From: Litoditis marina
Taxonomy: Eukaryota > Nematoda > Chromadorea > Rhabditida > Rhabditidae
Length of the DNA: 64,000 nt
Assembly (NCBI GenBank): GCA_964036275.1
Contig: OZ038436.1
Location: 2,194,214-2,258,213 of the forward strand
Direction of reading: 5' to 3'
Of the stretch, positions 34,690-46,128 are shown one piece after another (the first letter of the stretch is position 1; each line of letters starts with the position of its first letter). The position numbers and the translations under genes are program-made. The notes beneath the pieces were generated by a model, which saw only the letters and a program-made list of their open reading frames with translations, ran no database searches and was not told the DNA's origin.

Positions 34690-37600
34690 ATGTCGATGCT
34701 AGCCAAAACCTTCAAGGTGAGTGTTTTTGAAACCAACGAGAGAGAGGGAGCGGAGGTCAATGAGACGCAGACAGTTTGCGTCGAGGAATGGTCAGGCCCC
34801 AGGAAAGTGACTGTATGAAGTCTTTCACGTTGAGTAGTGAGTCAACGTTTCAGCCCGTAGGTTGAAAGGCCGCTACCTCATAAACAAACGAGATAGTATT
34901 GGCTTTTGTACACGGTACAGTAAAATGTGCCTGTTAACCGCGCAAATGTCTGCTAAGACACATGTGAAGGGTTTTCTTTGGTAATTTTTGACCACATATC
35001 GTTGTCGTTTACATATCGTATTCGTAATGAATCATCAGGTATAAAGACATTGTGAAACATTGAAGTGATGTTTTCCAAACTTGATCGTTGATTGCAGGCC
35101 CCTGTGCCAATTCTGTCGGCTGCCGCCAGCCTCTCGGGACAGCGACGACTGGCTAGTGACGTCACATTCACCACCAAGGTATACGGTAGTAGGTGGCCTA
35201 GATAGAGTAGAATTTTATTCGCGATTGAACATGTGCAAAAGCGTAGTTGTGCAGTAGACAGGTCACACAAAGGCTATTACGTTTAATTGTTCTTGTGTTG
35301 GCTGACAAATGTGAGGATTGATGTTACCTACGAATTCTTCAAACTAGGATAACGCTTTTATGATATGCAGTTTTTGCTGAATCCCTCAAATGTTTTGCCG
35401 CTTATATAATAAGTCAAAACGCGTACGTTACGTCGATCCGCATAAATCCACTAGTTCACATAGTAAATAATGGTTTGCCCATTGTAAACCTAGTCATCAT
35501 CACCTAGGCATTTCGTATTGCAAGACTTGCGCACCGTTTTCGCTAAATTGTTCAAATGTTTTACCCATCCTACAATTAGTCTGTTGCAGGACTATAAGCT
35601 GCACAAGTTGGACAGTGGACCGGCTACTACTGTCACTCTGAACAGAGAAGACGCCCTCCACTACTACAGGGAGATGCAGGTAACGAAATTTGTCTATTTC
35701 GAATATCATCTTTATTCTACACAAAATATACAATATATAGCTAGTGCAAAAAGGGTTTTATCGATGAATTCGGTGAAGAATTCAATTTTTTTTGTGAAGG
35801 ATGAAAAAATAAATAAGACGGTTAGTTACATGATCATTAAAGAAAAATCTTGAGCGATTCCGAAAACAAAAAAGGGAAAGTTTATCGTATGCTAGTATAG
35901 AAACGAACGACCAATTTGACTTCACGGTAACCACAACGGTTTGACGGATGCTCTATGATTCAGGTTATCCGTCGTATGGAGTCGGCTGCCGGAAATCTGT
36001 ACAAGGAGAAGAAGATTCGCGGTTTCTGCCATCTCTACTCGGGACAGGTTCGTTCTTTGATCTTGGTGGTTCGTGCTATAGACGATAGTAGTGGTAATCG
36101 AAGTATTACTATTACTGGTTGTATTTAGTAAAAGTCGAATAGTGATCCTGATGTTTCCTTGTAACAGTCTAGTATACAGTAAGAGAGACTCAATAGAAAG
36201 ACATTGAGAGAGAGAGAGAGAGATATTCGATAGCGAGGCTAAGAGACTGTGTACGAGAGAGAAAGAAAGAAATAGAGAGTTCGAAAGTTAGATAGAATAG
36301 TGGAAGGAAATAAACAACTGAAATGATTCGACATTTTGTTCATAAGCTATCTCTCCAGGAAGCGTGTGCCGTTGGAATGAAGGCCGCAATGCACGAAAAG
36401 GACGCGGTGATCACCGCCTATAGATGTCACGGATGGACATATCTGCTGGGATCGACCATCCAACAAGTACTGGCGGAACTCACTGGTATGTTTCAGCAGG
36501 ATATGTGGTTGTTTATGGGGTTGTAGAAATGTGGCCCTCGCTCATCAGAGAAAGAGGAAAAATTTGATGTATCGAGAGTTTTGGTATACTTTGTGGGTTA
36601 TTAAGCGAGTTCAAAGTTTTTCTCCAATATTTCGAGTTGAATCCGACTCGAAAAAGTTGGTGGGGTCCACAATCAGCAAGTACTGGTGGAACTCGCTGGT
36701 GTGTTTCAGTAGAATATGGGGTTGTTCATGGAGTCACAAGTTGGCAATGTTTCAAAATCATACCCACGCAGTAGTAACGTTGAGCTTTCTTTTGCCGAAA
36801 CATGAGAAAATAACCCTTTTCGATGCAAAATCGTGGAGTTTCGCGTAATAGATTCTCGTCAGGATAGTTGGTATCGATTATCATCCCTATAGGATTCTGA
36901 GTTCTATTTAGAGTACCTGACATTCTTTAGGTTTTCATCAAACTATATTCTCCTATTTCACTCCAATGTGGTAGCCATTTCATATAATTATGCTTGACCC
37001 AATTATCTAGTTGTTGAGACGTAAGCAAGTGAACTCTATTAATGTGTTGATCTATTCAAGGATTTTATTTTGGCTCTGTGTTACCGTATGATGGTTTGAT
37101 GCAATTAAGTAAGGGAATAAATGAAGAGTCTTGGTGTGGTTGGTTGCTGGTCATAACACAACTCAAACTTGGAGCTCACCTTAAAGACAATAGATGGTAG
37201 ACACACTTCAATATAACGTCAATATACAGTTTTTTTTAAAAATATTAATCGATTGATTTTGCTCGGATATATGACGAATTTTTCCGATATTGGCCGAAAA
37301 GGAAGCTCCTTCTCCTAAAGTTACAGACAGCTCGGACAAATTTATTGGGTCATGTTATGTGTTTTCTGTAATTTGTTTATTTGTTTGATTGCAGGTCGTA
37401 TCTCTGGTAATGTGCACGGCAAGGGTGGTTCGATGCACATGTACACGAAGAACTTCTTCGGCGGAAACGGAATTGTCGGGGCCCAGCAGCCGCTCGGCGC
37501 TGGAATTGCACTGGCCATGAAGTATAGGTGGGTACAGACTACAAACAACAATATACTGTATGACAGTATATGGTTGTAGATTGTAGAAGTATGAGTGTAT

Positions 37601-40600
37601 AAAGAAGTATAGTAAAACTACGGTGTGACTACGAACTACAATAATATACTGTAATCATGAGGGTAGCATACCAGCAGCCGCTCGGCGGAGGAATGGGGTC
37701 AATAGTTGGGCGACTTTGTTGGATTGGAAATTGAATCACCCGTTTTTCTTCAAAGTAGAGTTTGAACTGACCCAATTTCAAAAATGTCACCTTCATTAGT
37801 GAAAACCTTACTTAGAAGGACGAGCGCTAGTTTTTCGAAATCGCCCAGATACAAAAACGAGAAAGGACGCAGGTCAATGAGACCGCAGATAGGCTAAGAC
37901 ACTCTGCGTCTCTCTGACCTGCACACTCATACATGGGGCCATTTTGTTAAAATGATTGGAAATTATGTTTCCAATCAATTTGTGTTTAGTCTGACGGACA
38001 AAACTAGATAAAGAAATCGAGTTTTCGTCAGTATCGTGGGGTAGTTCGAAACTTTCATCCAACAAAGTTGCCCTGCGTTTGCTCGCACCTCGAGGCCGAT
38101 TGGCTGAGAATTCTGTGAATACAAACTACAGGAATTTGAGCAAATTGACAGTACAGACTATAATTCTCATTAGCCGGAACAACGAACACCAGGAAATGTG
38201 AAATGACGCAAATGTGATTTTCTTGATCATGGACTAGACTTCAAGGACTTTGATCGAATATAACGAGTAGCTGCAACATGGGAGTGATCTTATTAAACCA
38301 CAACGTGGAGACTCAAAACTCGAACAAAACTTTTGAGTATGGCTAGCTCATGTCTGGTCTAACCAGTGGGTTTATACACTACCGACGTCTTACTATGCTT
38401 AAAAACAGAACGTGTTCGTAACTTATTCACTCAACTTCCTCAATTTTTAAATAACAACGTTTACATTTTTAGGTTTAGCCGCGAAAGAGGCTGCTTACAA
38501 TTGCGATTTTTAGTTGTATAATGTAAGTTTAATTTTTTTTCTCTCAGAAACGAGAAGAACATCTGCATCACTCTGTATGGAGACGGAGCCGCCAATCAGG
38601 GTCAACTGTTCGAGGCGACCAATATGGCCAAACTATGGAACCTGCCGGTGGTATTCGTGTGTGAGAACAATGGATTCGGAATGGGTACATCGGCCGATAG
38701 ATCTAGCGCCTCCAGCGAGTATTATACCAGGTAATAATAATAATAATAATGTATAATGTTTTATCAAGTTTCAGCGAGTATTAGACTAGGTATAGTCTTT
38801 CCTATACTACCGAGACTACTGAAGTATGAATACAGGGATAGGTACAACGTTTCTGGTTTGTCTGGTTAACACTCGGTATATATGTTGGGTGCAAGTAGTA
38901 TTTCACTACGATATACGTTGCATCTTATCGTGTTTGAATGTTTCAGAGACACTAGGCGGATTCCCGTACGATAGTTAAAGTTTGGTATCGCATTTGAATG
39001 TTTCAGAGGCGACTACGTGCCAAAAGTGTGGTTGTACCATCGCGTGCGAATGTTTCAGTGTGATTTAGAACCGCGTTTAAACTAGGCTGATTCCAGTACG
39101 ATAGATCTTCATTTGTACCGCAATTGAATGTTTCAGAGGGGACTACGTGCCCGGAGTGTGGGTGGACGGCATGGACGTGTTGGCGGTGCGGGAGGCGACT
39201 CGATGGGCCAAGGAGTACTGCGACGCCGGCAAGGGACCACTCATGTTCGAGATGGCCACCTATAGATACAGCGGTCACTCCATGTCCGATCCCGGAACTA
39301 GGTGGGTAATAAGGTTCCGAGAATTTTCGATTCTTTTTCTTTTGCCAAACTCGTTTATCAACCCTAGTGGCTATGTCATATTTCAGTAAAGCTGTCCGAA
39401 TAGCCAGAAAAGCAAAAAAATGACTTATTTCGTTCCGCTGAAAACGGGGAAGTTGGCCTATTTTTAGAGCAAAATCATTAATGATTATGGATACCAAGCG
39501 AAAACCCGGGAATATGAGAGACACGAGTTGAAATTTCAGCTCAACTGTTGCTTAATTGTTCTCTGATCAAAAATGTAGATGAATACGTTTAAACCCGTAC
39601 GTCGTTCATGTTTTGAACATTCACGCTTTTGCATTCCAAAATGATTCCCTGTAATAAGAACATGGTTAGGTCTTATATGGCTTGTAGGCCGACGTGTAGA
39701 ACACGTGAAGTATGAATATTCATTCAACGTTCTAATGTGTGTTTATGAGGTCTTTATATGTGAAACACATGTTTTATTGCAGCTACCGTACCCGTAGTGA
39801 GATCCAGGAGGTTCGCAAGACGCGTGACCCAATCACCGGTTTCAAGGACAGAATTATCACCGCCAATCTGGCTACCGAAGAGGAGCTGAAGAACATTGAC
39901 AAGGTCGGTGTAGTTTGTTGTTTGGTCGGTGAAAATGCGTCAGATTAGGTGTTTCTGTCTCACATTAGGAAATTGGAGGTATTCGACTCGGAAAGTGAGT
40001 GATTTGACAAGGTTTGATTTCACAGTGACCCAGGTCGGCGTAGGTTGTAGTTTGGTGGGAGATAAGTCACCAGAACACATGGTATAAATCATACTATGGC
40101 AAATCATATAGTTTGTAGTTTGGTGGGAGAAGGTAGAGATAAGCTAAACAAAACCAAATCAACTTAATGAATGCAGTCGAAAAATAAGGTTCAGTCCCTG
40201 AACGTTGGTTGAAATATAATTAAATTCTGTTTAAAATGGGGTGGCTGGTGTTCCTATCGATTTTTATGCCGTCTTGAGGAATAAAGTTGTTACGGAATCG
40301 TTTTGTCATCAGACGCCATTTTACAAAAATACTATTAAATGTTTCAGGATGTCCGGAAGGTTGTTGACGAGGCAGTCAAGATTGCGACCACTGATGGACT
40401 ATTGCCAGCCGAAGGACTGTTCGTGGACCTCTATGCCAACACGGAAGCACAACTGGTGAGAGGGGGAGAGACGAGAAAGAGGGATGGAGGGAGAGTGAGA
40501 AGGAAAGGGGAGATGAGAGAGAGAGGAGGAGGAGGAGGGGGGAGAGAGATAGAGAGAGAGAAGGACATAGAGAGAGAGAGGGGGGGGGTTGAGGAAGATG

Positions 40601-40803
40601 TAAATAAAAAAGGAAGAGGTGTTAGAGGACGGGCAATAAAGAGAAAAAGTAAGTGGGGAGGATGAAGAAATTCAAAGTCTACAATCTTAGTGCACTCAAG
40701 TGTTTCATTCGATTCGTTGCAGATTCGTGGAGTCACTGTGGATGAGAGCATCGTGCAACCATTCAAGACCTCTGCCGATCTCTTGCAGTCGCTCGGAAAG
40801 TAG
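34690..40803 (+). CDS. pdha-1: pyruvate dehydrogenase E1 component alpha subunit
   Basis: Mitochondrial matrix enzyme (with E1-beta) that decarboxylates pyruvate with thiamine diphosphate. Exons: 34690-34716, 35098-35178, 35590-35679, 35964-36047, 36359-36485, 37395-37527, 38548-38730, 39137-39301, 39783-39903, 40348-40455, 40723-40803. Phases agree, giving 399 residues, the family's usual length. Visible motifs are [19 protein letters not shown], the GQEACAVG region, the thiamine diphosphate/Mg motif GDGAANQGQ...CENN in exon 7, and the phosphorylation loop [14 protein letters not shown] across exons 8-9. The N-terminus is basic, as for a mitochondrial presequence. An in-frame ATG at 34570 would lengthen it by 40 residues; I chose 34690 because nematode relatives start nearby. 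In exon 8 the loop reads RYSGHS where relatives have RYHGHS. Confidence 0.95.
36655..36735 (+). repeat. echo of pdha exon 5 donor edge
   Basis: CAAGTACTGG.GGAACTC.CTGG followed by GTTTCAG.A..ATATG.GGTTGTT repeats the last 30 bases of exon 5, its donor and about 40 intron bases (36455-36525), 200 bases downstream. Confidence 0.75.
37592..37697 (+). repeat. two echoes of pdha exon 6
   Basis: 37592-37645 (AGAAGTATAG...ACTACAATAATATACTGTA) resembles the exon 6 donor edge at 37519-37562. 37671-37692 (CCAGCAGCCGCTCGGCG) copies an internal stretch of exon 6 at 37482-37499. The two pieces are in reversed order relative to the exon. Confidence 0.6.
38771..38795 (+). repeat. echo of pdha exon 7 donor edge
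   Basis: CAGCGAGTATTAGACTAGGT copies CAGCGAGTATTATACCAGGT at 38713-38732, which contains the last 18 exon bases and the donor GT. Confidence 0.65.
38933..39060 (+). repeat. three echoes of pdha exon 8 acceptor edge
   Basis: GAATGTTTCAG occurs at 38936, 38996 and 39046 before the true acceptor at 39126-39136. At 38996 the copy runs on into exon sequence (AGGCGACTACGTGCC...GTGTGG against AGGGGACTACGTGCC...GTGTGG). A separate shared block, GATTCC.GTACGATAG, occurs at about 38957 and 39088. Confidence 0.8.
40017..40140 (+). repeat. two echoes of pdha exon 9 donor edge
   Basis: AGGTCGGCGTAGGTTGTAGT at 40031 and TAGTTTGTAGTTTGGTGGGA at 40109 copy AGGTCGGTGTAGTTTGTTGT at 39902, the donor of exon 9. 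The first ends in TTTGGTGGGA like the second. Confidence 0.65.
40456..40600 (+). repeat. purine tract after pdha exon 10 donor
   Basis: GTGAGAGGGGGAGAGACGAG begins at the donor itself and continues as an almost pure A/G tract for about 140 bases. Confidence 0.75.
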
Positions 40804-41076
40804 ATTTTTCATAGAATTTAGTGTTTCTCGAACATTTTCTTTTTTTATACCGTTCATGAATTATATAAGAATTTATGTTCATCAGAGTAGCTGTAGAATA
40901 GTTTCGAGAAAAGTTACTATATGTGTTCTAGATATACCTAATAAGTTTAAATTACGGTAATTTTGTTTTGTGATGCCAGTGAGTTTCTAGTGTAGGTGAA
41001 TTGCGAACCTAGTTAGCATTCTATTACTACAATGTCGGATGGTTTGGTAGTTATTTTGTACGAAAAATCATCTTAC

Positions 41077-41082
41077 AATAAA
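41077..41082 (+). promoter_or_regulatory. polyadenylation signal of pdha
   Basis: AATAAA lies 274 bases after the stop codon, the first AATAAA downstream on this strand. Confidence 0.6.
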
Positions 41083-41436
41083 TATATCGAGGGTACAGCC
41101 AATTTTTCGTTGTTGATCTCGTAATGAATTCGACTGAAGATTAGTAAATACTAGTTTGGGATAGCATTTAACAACTCTTTGAAACATTCAAGTCACCCTG
41201 TGATTTATCTGATGTCTCAGTGACCAGTTTACATAATTTGGTTTTCGACAATTTAAATTAACGTAACCTTTTTATAATCTAAAATATAGTTAACGTTGGG
41301 TAAAGTATATGGAAATATTAGTGTTTTATTTATTTAAAACAAATAGTTGGGAATAGTTAGAGATAGTTCAGCACGTTTCAAGTACTAAACATTTCACGTT
41401 GAACTAGAAATATTGCCGAATTAGAATAACTAACAA

Positions 41437-41477
41437 CAAGGAAGGTACCCCGGGCTGACGCCCGGGTTCCTCCCTTG
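41437..41477. repeat. GC-rich hairpin H1
   Basis: CAAGGAAGGTACCCCGGGC / GCCCGGGTTCCTCCCTTG pair around a TGAC loop. The outer stem is the same as in H2-H6; the inner stem differs in sequence from H3-H6 but still pairs. It opens the satellite locus. Confidence 0.75.
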
Positions 41478-41574
41478 ATGAGTCCAGGCTGAAAGGAGCT
41501 TCCTGGCGTATTTAGCTTCATCTTCATTCTATTTGCCGAACTCGTATTTTGCAGGATAGGGAGCGAGTATTCTG

Positions 41575-42160
41575 CGTAACACAGAGCGCAAAACCTCTTC
41601 TCAAAAACTTCTTCTTAGCATAGAGCGCGGAAGTTCTCCTTAGCATAGAGCGCGGAAGTTCTCCTTGGCATAGAGCGCGGAAGTTCTCCTCAATAGAGCG
41701 CGGAAGTTATCCTTAACATAGAGCGCGGAAGTTCTCCTTAATAGAGCGCGGAAGTTCTGCTTAACATGGAGCGCGGAAGTTCTGCTTAACATGGAGCGCG
41801 GAAGTTCTCCTTAATAGAGCGCGGAAGTTCTCCTCAGCATAGAGCGTGGAGGTTCTCCTCAGCATAGAGCACGGGAGTTCTTCTTAGCATAGAGCGCGGA
41901 AGTTCTCCTTAATAGAGCGCGGAAGTTCTCCTTAACATGGAGCGCGGAAGTTCTCCTTAATAGAGCGCGGTAGTTCTCCTTAAAATAGAGCGCGGGAGTT
42001 CTCCTTGACATAGAGCGCGGGAGTTCTCCTCAGCATAGAGCGCGGGAGTTCTCCTTGACATAGAGCGCGGAAGTTCTCCTTAACATAGAGCGCGGTAGTT
42101 CTCCTTAACATAGAGCGCGGGAGTTCTAATTAACATAGAGCGCGGGAGTTCTCCTTAACA
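41575..42160 (+). repeat. 25-bp minisatellite block 1
   Basis: About 25 units of TTAACATAGAGCGCGGAAGT then TCTCC, with indels that make many units 20-25 bp. It lies between hairpins H1 and H2. Confidence 0.9.
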
Positions 42161-42161
42161 T

Positions 42162-42200
42162 AAGGAAGGTACCCTGGGCTACGCCCGGGTCCCTCCCTTG
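42162..42200. repeat. GC-rich hairpin H2
   Basis: AAGGAAGGTACCCTGGGC / GCCCGGGTCCCTCCCTT. Same type as H1, with one T-G in the inner stem. Both are followed by GATGAGTC(C/T)AGG. Confidence 0.7.
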
Positions 42201-42504
42201 ATGAGTCTAGGTCGGTGGTTGCGTCTAGAATTCGAGATGTCTCTTTCTTTTTTTCTTTTTTCTTTTCGCCCTCTCTTTCCCTAACACAGTTGTGATTACA
42301 TAGACATTGGAAGTATGGAGTACAAAGGAAGTTCGAGTTTTTCTTTCTATCTATCCTTCTCTCTCTCTCGCTCCTTCTCTCTCTCTCTTTCTTTCTTTCT
42401 CTCTCTCTCTCTTTTTCTCTTGCCCTCTCTTTCGATCTTTATGTCTTCTATCTCTCCTATTTGGTACTGTTCACCCTCTGAATTGTTTGTATTGCTAATT
42501 GTAA

Positions 42505-43380
42505 TTGTATAACATAGACAGCCAAAATCGAGATAGTGAGGCTCACATAGACAGCCAAAATGTTGAGAGTGGGGCTCACATACACAGCAAAAATGGGAGC
42601 AATGGGGCTCACATAGACAGCCAAAATTGAGTGAATTGGGCTCACTTGGACAGAAAAAATGGGGAAAGTGGGGCTCACATAGACAGCCAAAATGGGGGAC
42701 AATGGGGCTCACATAGACAGCCAAAATGGGGAGAGTGGGGCTCACATAGACAGCCAAAATGGGGAGAGCGGGGCTCACATGGACAGCGAAAATGGGGAGA
42801 GTGTGGCTCACATGGACAGCAAAAATGGGGGACAATGGAGCTCACATAGACAGCCAAAATGGGACAGTGGAGCTTACATACACAGCAAAAATGGGGGAAA
42901 ATGGGGCTCACATAGACAGCCAAAATGAGGACAGGGGGGATCAACCACACAGCAAAAATTTGGACAGTGCGGTTCGAATACACAGCAAAAATGGGGACAG
43001 TGGGGCTCAAATACACAGCGAAAATTAAAACAGTGGGGCTCAAATACACAGCGAAATATAGAACAGTGGGGCTCACACAGACAGCAAAACGAAAACATTG
43101 GGGATTCACATACACATCAAAATGGGGACAGTGGGACTCACATACACAGCAAAAATTAGGACAGTGGGAATCAAATACACAGCGAAAATGAGGACAGTGG
43201 GGCTCAAATACACAGCGAAAATTAGAACAGTGGGGCTCACACAGACAGAAAAATGAAAAGATTTGGGATTCACATACTCATCGGAATGGGGACAGTGGGA
43301 CTCACATACACAGCACAAATTTGGACAGTGGGAATCAAATACACAGCAAAAATGGGGACAGTTGGGCGAACATGAGAACA
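42505..43380 (+). repeat. about 30-bp GGCTCACATAGACAGC minisatellite, block 1
   Basis: About 28 units of GGCTCACATAGACAGCCAAA then ATGGGGACAGTGG, 30-33 bp long. Variation increases towards the right (CAAATACACAGCGAAAATT). A (TC)n tract at 42355-42430 precedes it. Open frames here are an artefact of the period. Confidence 0.9.
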
Positions 43381-43464
43381 TCAGAGTAGGTGAAAAAAAG
43401 ATGAAAAAAGCGAAAGAGAAACACAAAGAGAGATATTAAACCAAAAATAAACAGCAAATACCTC

Positions 43465-43720
43465 TTCCAATACATCCCAGCCGCCTCCCAAGTCGCCAGT
43501 AAAACAAAATGGATTTTTCCAAAATTTCCGCGTATGAACAGCTCACGTAAACCCGTTTCCACTTTCTATTCTCCATTTTCTATTCGCGAGAAAACTGTTT
43601 TCCACCACTCCCCAACTCACTACCAAAAAAAAATGAAAAAGCAAAAAGCACGTATCTCCCACGTCTCCCATCTTTGCCCAGTTCCATCATTTGCCTCACT
43701 CTCTTTTCGACCAAAAGTGC
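43465..43720. repeat. spacer duplicated at 51596-51845
   Basis: CCCAGCCGCCTCCCAAGTCG then CCAGTAAAACAAAATGG, and the following 200 bases with CCACCACTCCCC and CCAAAAGTGCAAA, recur at 51609. In both places the spacer directly follows the 30-bp minisatellite. Confidence 0.8.
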
Positions 43721-43768
43721 AAAATGATGGAATTGTTACAGACCAAAGTAGCGAAATATATATATGGA

Positions 43769-43811
43769 CAAGGTAGGTCGCCGGCGGCTAAAGCCGCCTC
43801 CGCCTCCCTTG
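43769..43811. repeat. GC-rich hairpin H3
   Basis: CAAGGTAGG..GCC-GGCGGC-TAAA-GCCGCC-..CCTCCCTTG. Strong stem; TATATATATGG lies directly upstream. Confidence 0.8.
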
Positions 43812-43944
43812 TTTTTATTCCAGGCTGGCGAGGTCTTATAGGATTTGTTTAATTTTCGCTCCATTTGGTGAACTCACGTTTGTCTCAACCATGTCAATCA
43901 CGTTTTTATCAACATGAGACACAATGATTTCTACTACATAAAGC

Positions 43945-44615
43945 GGGACATCTCTCTCCAACATAGAGCGCGAGATCTCTCTCTCTAACATAGAGCGCGA
44001 GACTTTTTAACATAGGGCGCGAGATCTCTTTCTAACATAGAGCGCGAGAATTTTCAACGTAGGGCGCGAGATCTCTCTCTAACATAGAGCGCAAGACTTC
44101 TCAACATAGGGCGCGAGACTTCTCAACATAGGGCGCGAGACTTCTCCCTAACATAGGGCGCGAGACTTCTCCCTAACATAGGGCGCGAGACTTCTCAACA
44201 TAGGGCGCGAGACTTCTCCCTAACATAGGGCGCGAGACTTCTCCCTAACATAGGGCGCGAGACTTCTCCCTAACATAGGGCGCGAGACTTCTCCCTAACA
44301 TAGGGCGCGAAACTTCTCAACATAGGGCGCGAGACTTCTCCCTAACATAGGGCGCGAGACTTCTCAACATAGGGCGCGAGACTTCTCAACATAGGGCGCG
44401 AGACTTCTCAACATAGGGCGCGAGACTTCTCCCTCCTAACATAGGGCGCGAGACTTTTCCCTAACATAGGGCGCGAGACTTCTCAACATAGGGCGCGAGA
44501 CCTCTTTCTAACGTAGAGCGTGAGACATTCCCCTAACATAGAACGCGAGACCTTCCCTTAACAGAGAACTCGAAACCTCTTTAACACAGGGCAAGAGACC
44601 GCTCTCTAACATGGA
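43945..44615 (+). repeat. 25-bp minisatellite block 2
   Basis: Units of CTAACATAGGGCGCGAGACT then TCTCC, many shortened to 20 bp (CAACATAGGGCGCGAGACTT). The left edge has more diverged GAGCGCGAGATCTC units. Confidence 0.9.
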
Positions 44616-44639
44616 AGGCGGAAGTAACCCGTAACAACA

Positions 44640-45150
44640 ATTAGTTTTGAATCAGAAAAACGCGAGAACAACAGTAAAAAAATATTTTTGTCTACAATTT
44701 TGGGGATGCAGAGTTTCTTCTTCCTTTCTTCATCATGTGAGCAGCATTCGGCAAGTAGCGGGAGCCCCAGTGGCTCCTACCGCAGCACTCCAGTCCAACC
44801 ATCAGCGGTCCAGTCCACGGCAACAGCTCCAGTCCGGAGCAGGGATCCTCGGAGCGAACAGAGCGTTCGAATGGCTCTCCCTCCTCCCCGCCGCGCTTTT
44901 ATACCCATTTTCTTCCCTGTTAAGTCATTCCTGTTAACCGTGACGGCGTGAAACTCGTCTATCCTGTTGAGATGCACTCTCTATTGCCCAACTGCCCAGC
45001 AGCAACCGATTTCGAGAAATGAAATCCCACGTTCTCTCACGTCTTAGCTAGAAAATCGCCGGCTTCAGTTTTCGGCCCATTTTCCGGCTAAAAGTGCAAA
45101 AATGATGGATCGGTTACAGACATACAGACCAAGCAAGGCAAATATAAAAG
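44640..45150. repeat. unique spacer of the satellite locus, copy 1
   Basis: A non-satellite block of about 510 bp (GGGGATGCAGAGTTTC... CGAACAGAGCGTTCGAATGG...) that ends in TATAAAAGGGACAAGG just before hairpin H4. A second copy is at 47225-47730. An open frame beginning MSTILGMQS and ending FLLTVTA occurs in both copies, but its middle is frame-shifted, so I do not call a gene. Confidence 0.7.
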
Positions 45151-45153
45151 GGA

Positions 45154-45196
45154 CAAGGTAGGTCGCCGGCGGCTAAAGCCGCCTCCGCCTCCCTTG
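45154..45196. repeat. GC-rich hairpin H4
   Basis: Identical core to H3. TATAAAAG (45143-45150) lies 3 bases upstream of the stem. Confidence 0.8.
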
Positions 45197-45304
45197 TTTT
45201 TATTCCGGGCTGGCGAGAGCTTCCTGGCCCTATTTTTTCTGAACATGGACCGCCGAAGCTCTCCTCAACACCGAGCACGAAAAATGTCCTCAATAGCAAA
45301 ACCT

Positions 45305-46070
45305 CTCTTCAACATAGAGTGCGAGTCTTCTCTCTAACATAGAGCGCGACTCCTCTCTCAAACAAAGAGCGCGAGCACTCTCCCTAACAGAGCGCGAGTC
45401 CTCTATCTAACTTACAGCGCGAGATCTCTTCCTAACATAGAGCGCGGAACTTCTCCTTAACATAGAGCGCGGGATGTCTCAGCATAGAGCGCGAAACTTC
45501 TCCCTAACATAGAGCGCGGGATGTCTCAGAATAGAGCGCGAAACTTCTCCCTAACATAGATCGCGGAACTTCTTCCTAACATAGAGCGCGGAACTTCTCC
45601 TTAACATAGAGCGCGGGATGTCTCAGCATAGAGCGCGAAACTTCTCCCTAACATAGAGCGCGGAACTTCTTTCTAACATAGAGCGCGGAACTTCTCCTTA
45701 ACGTAGAGCGCGGGATGTCTCAGCATAGAGCGCGAAACTTCTCCCTAACATAGAGCGCGGGATGTCTCAGCATAGAGCGCGAAACTTCTCCCTAACATAG
45801 ATCGCGGAACTTCTTCCTAACATAGAGCGCGGAACTTCCCCTTAACATAGAGCGCGGGATGTCTCAGCATAGAGCGCGAAACTTCTCCCTAACATAGATC
45901 GCGGAACTTCTTCCTAACATAGAGCGCGGAACTTCTCCTTAACATAGAGCGCGGGATGTCTTAACATAGAGCGCGAGACTTCTATCTAACATAGAGCGCG
46001 GAACTTCTCCTTAACATAGAGCGCGGGATGTCGCAGCATAGAGCGCGGAGAGCGCGAAAGTTCTCGTTAG
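45305..46070 (+). repeat. 25-bp minisatellite block 3
   Basis: Units alternate CTAACATAGAGCGCGGAACT then TCTCC with GCATAGAGCGCGGGATGTCT, a higher-order pattern of about 70 bp. A (TC)n tract follows at 46075-46130. Confidence 0.9.
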
Positions 46071-46094
46071 GATTCTCTCTTTCTCTCTCTCTTC

Positions 46095-46128
<34 letters not shown>

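Noticed and set aside
33622..34690. ufd-2 and pdha as an operon
   Set aside because: Same strand, but the gap is about 1.07 kb and contains a MITE, which is long for nematode operons. No SL2-type evidence can be seen from DNA.
41460..41510. Possible hammerhead ribozyme core (TTGATGAGTCC...GCTGAAAGG)
   Set aside because: The required CTGATGA is TTGATGA, stem II would have to use the conserved A9, and the second copy at 42193 lacks the GAAA. The homologous position after H3-H6 has no similar core.
42347..43115. Long open frames on both strands in the 30-bp minisatellite
   Set aside because: They result from the repeat's period. All strands and frames give equivalent repetitive peptides and no start or splice context is conserved.
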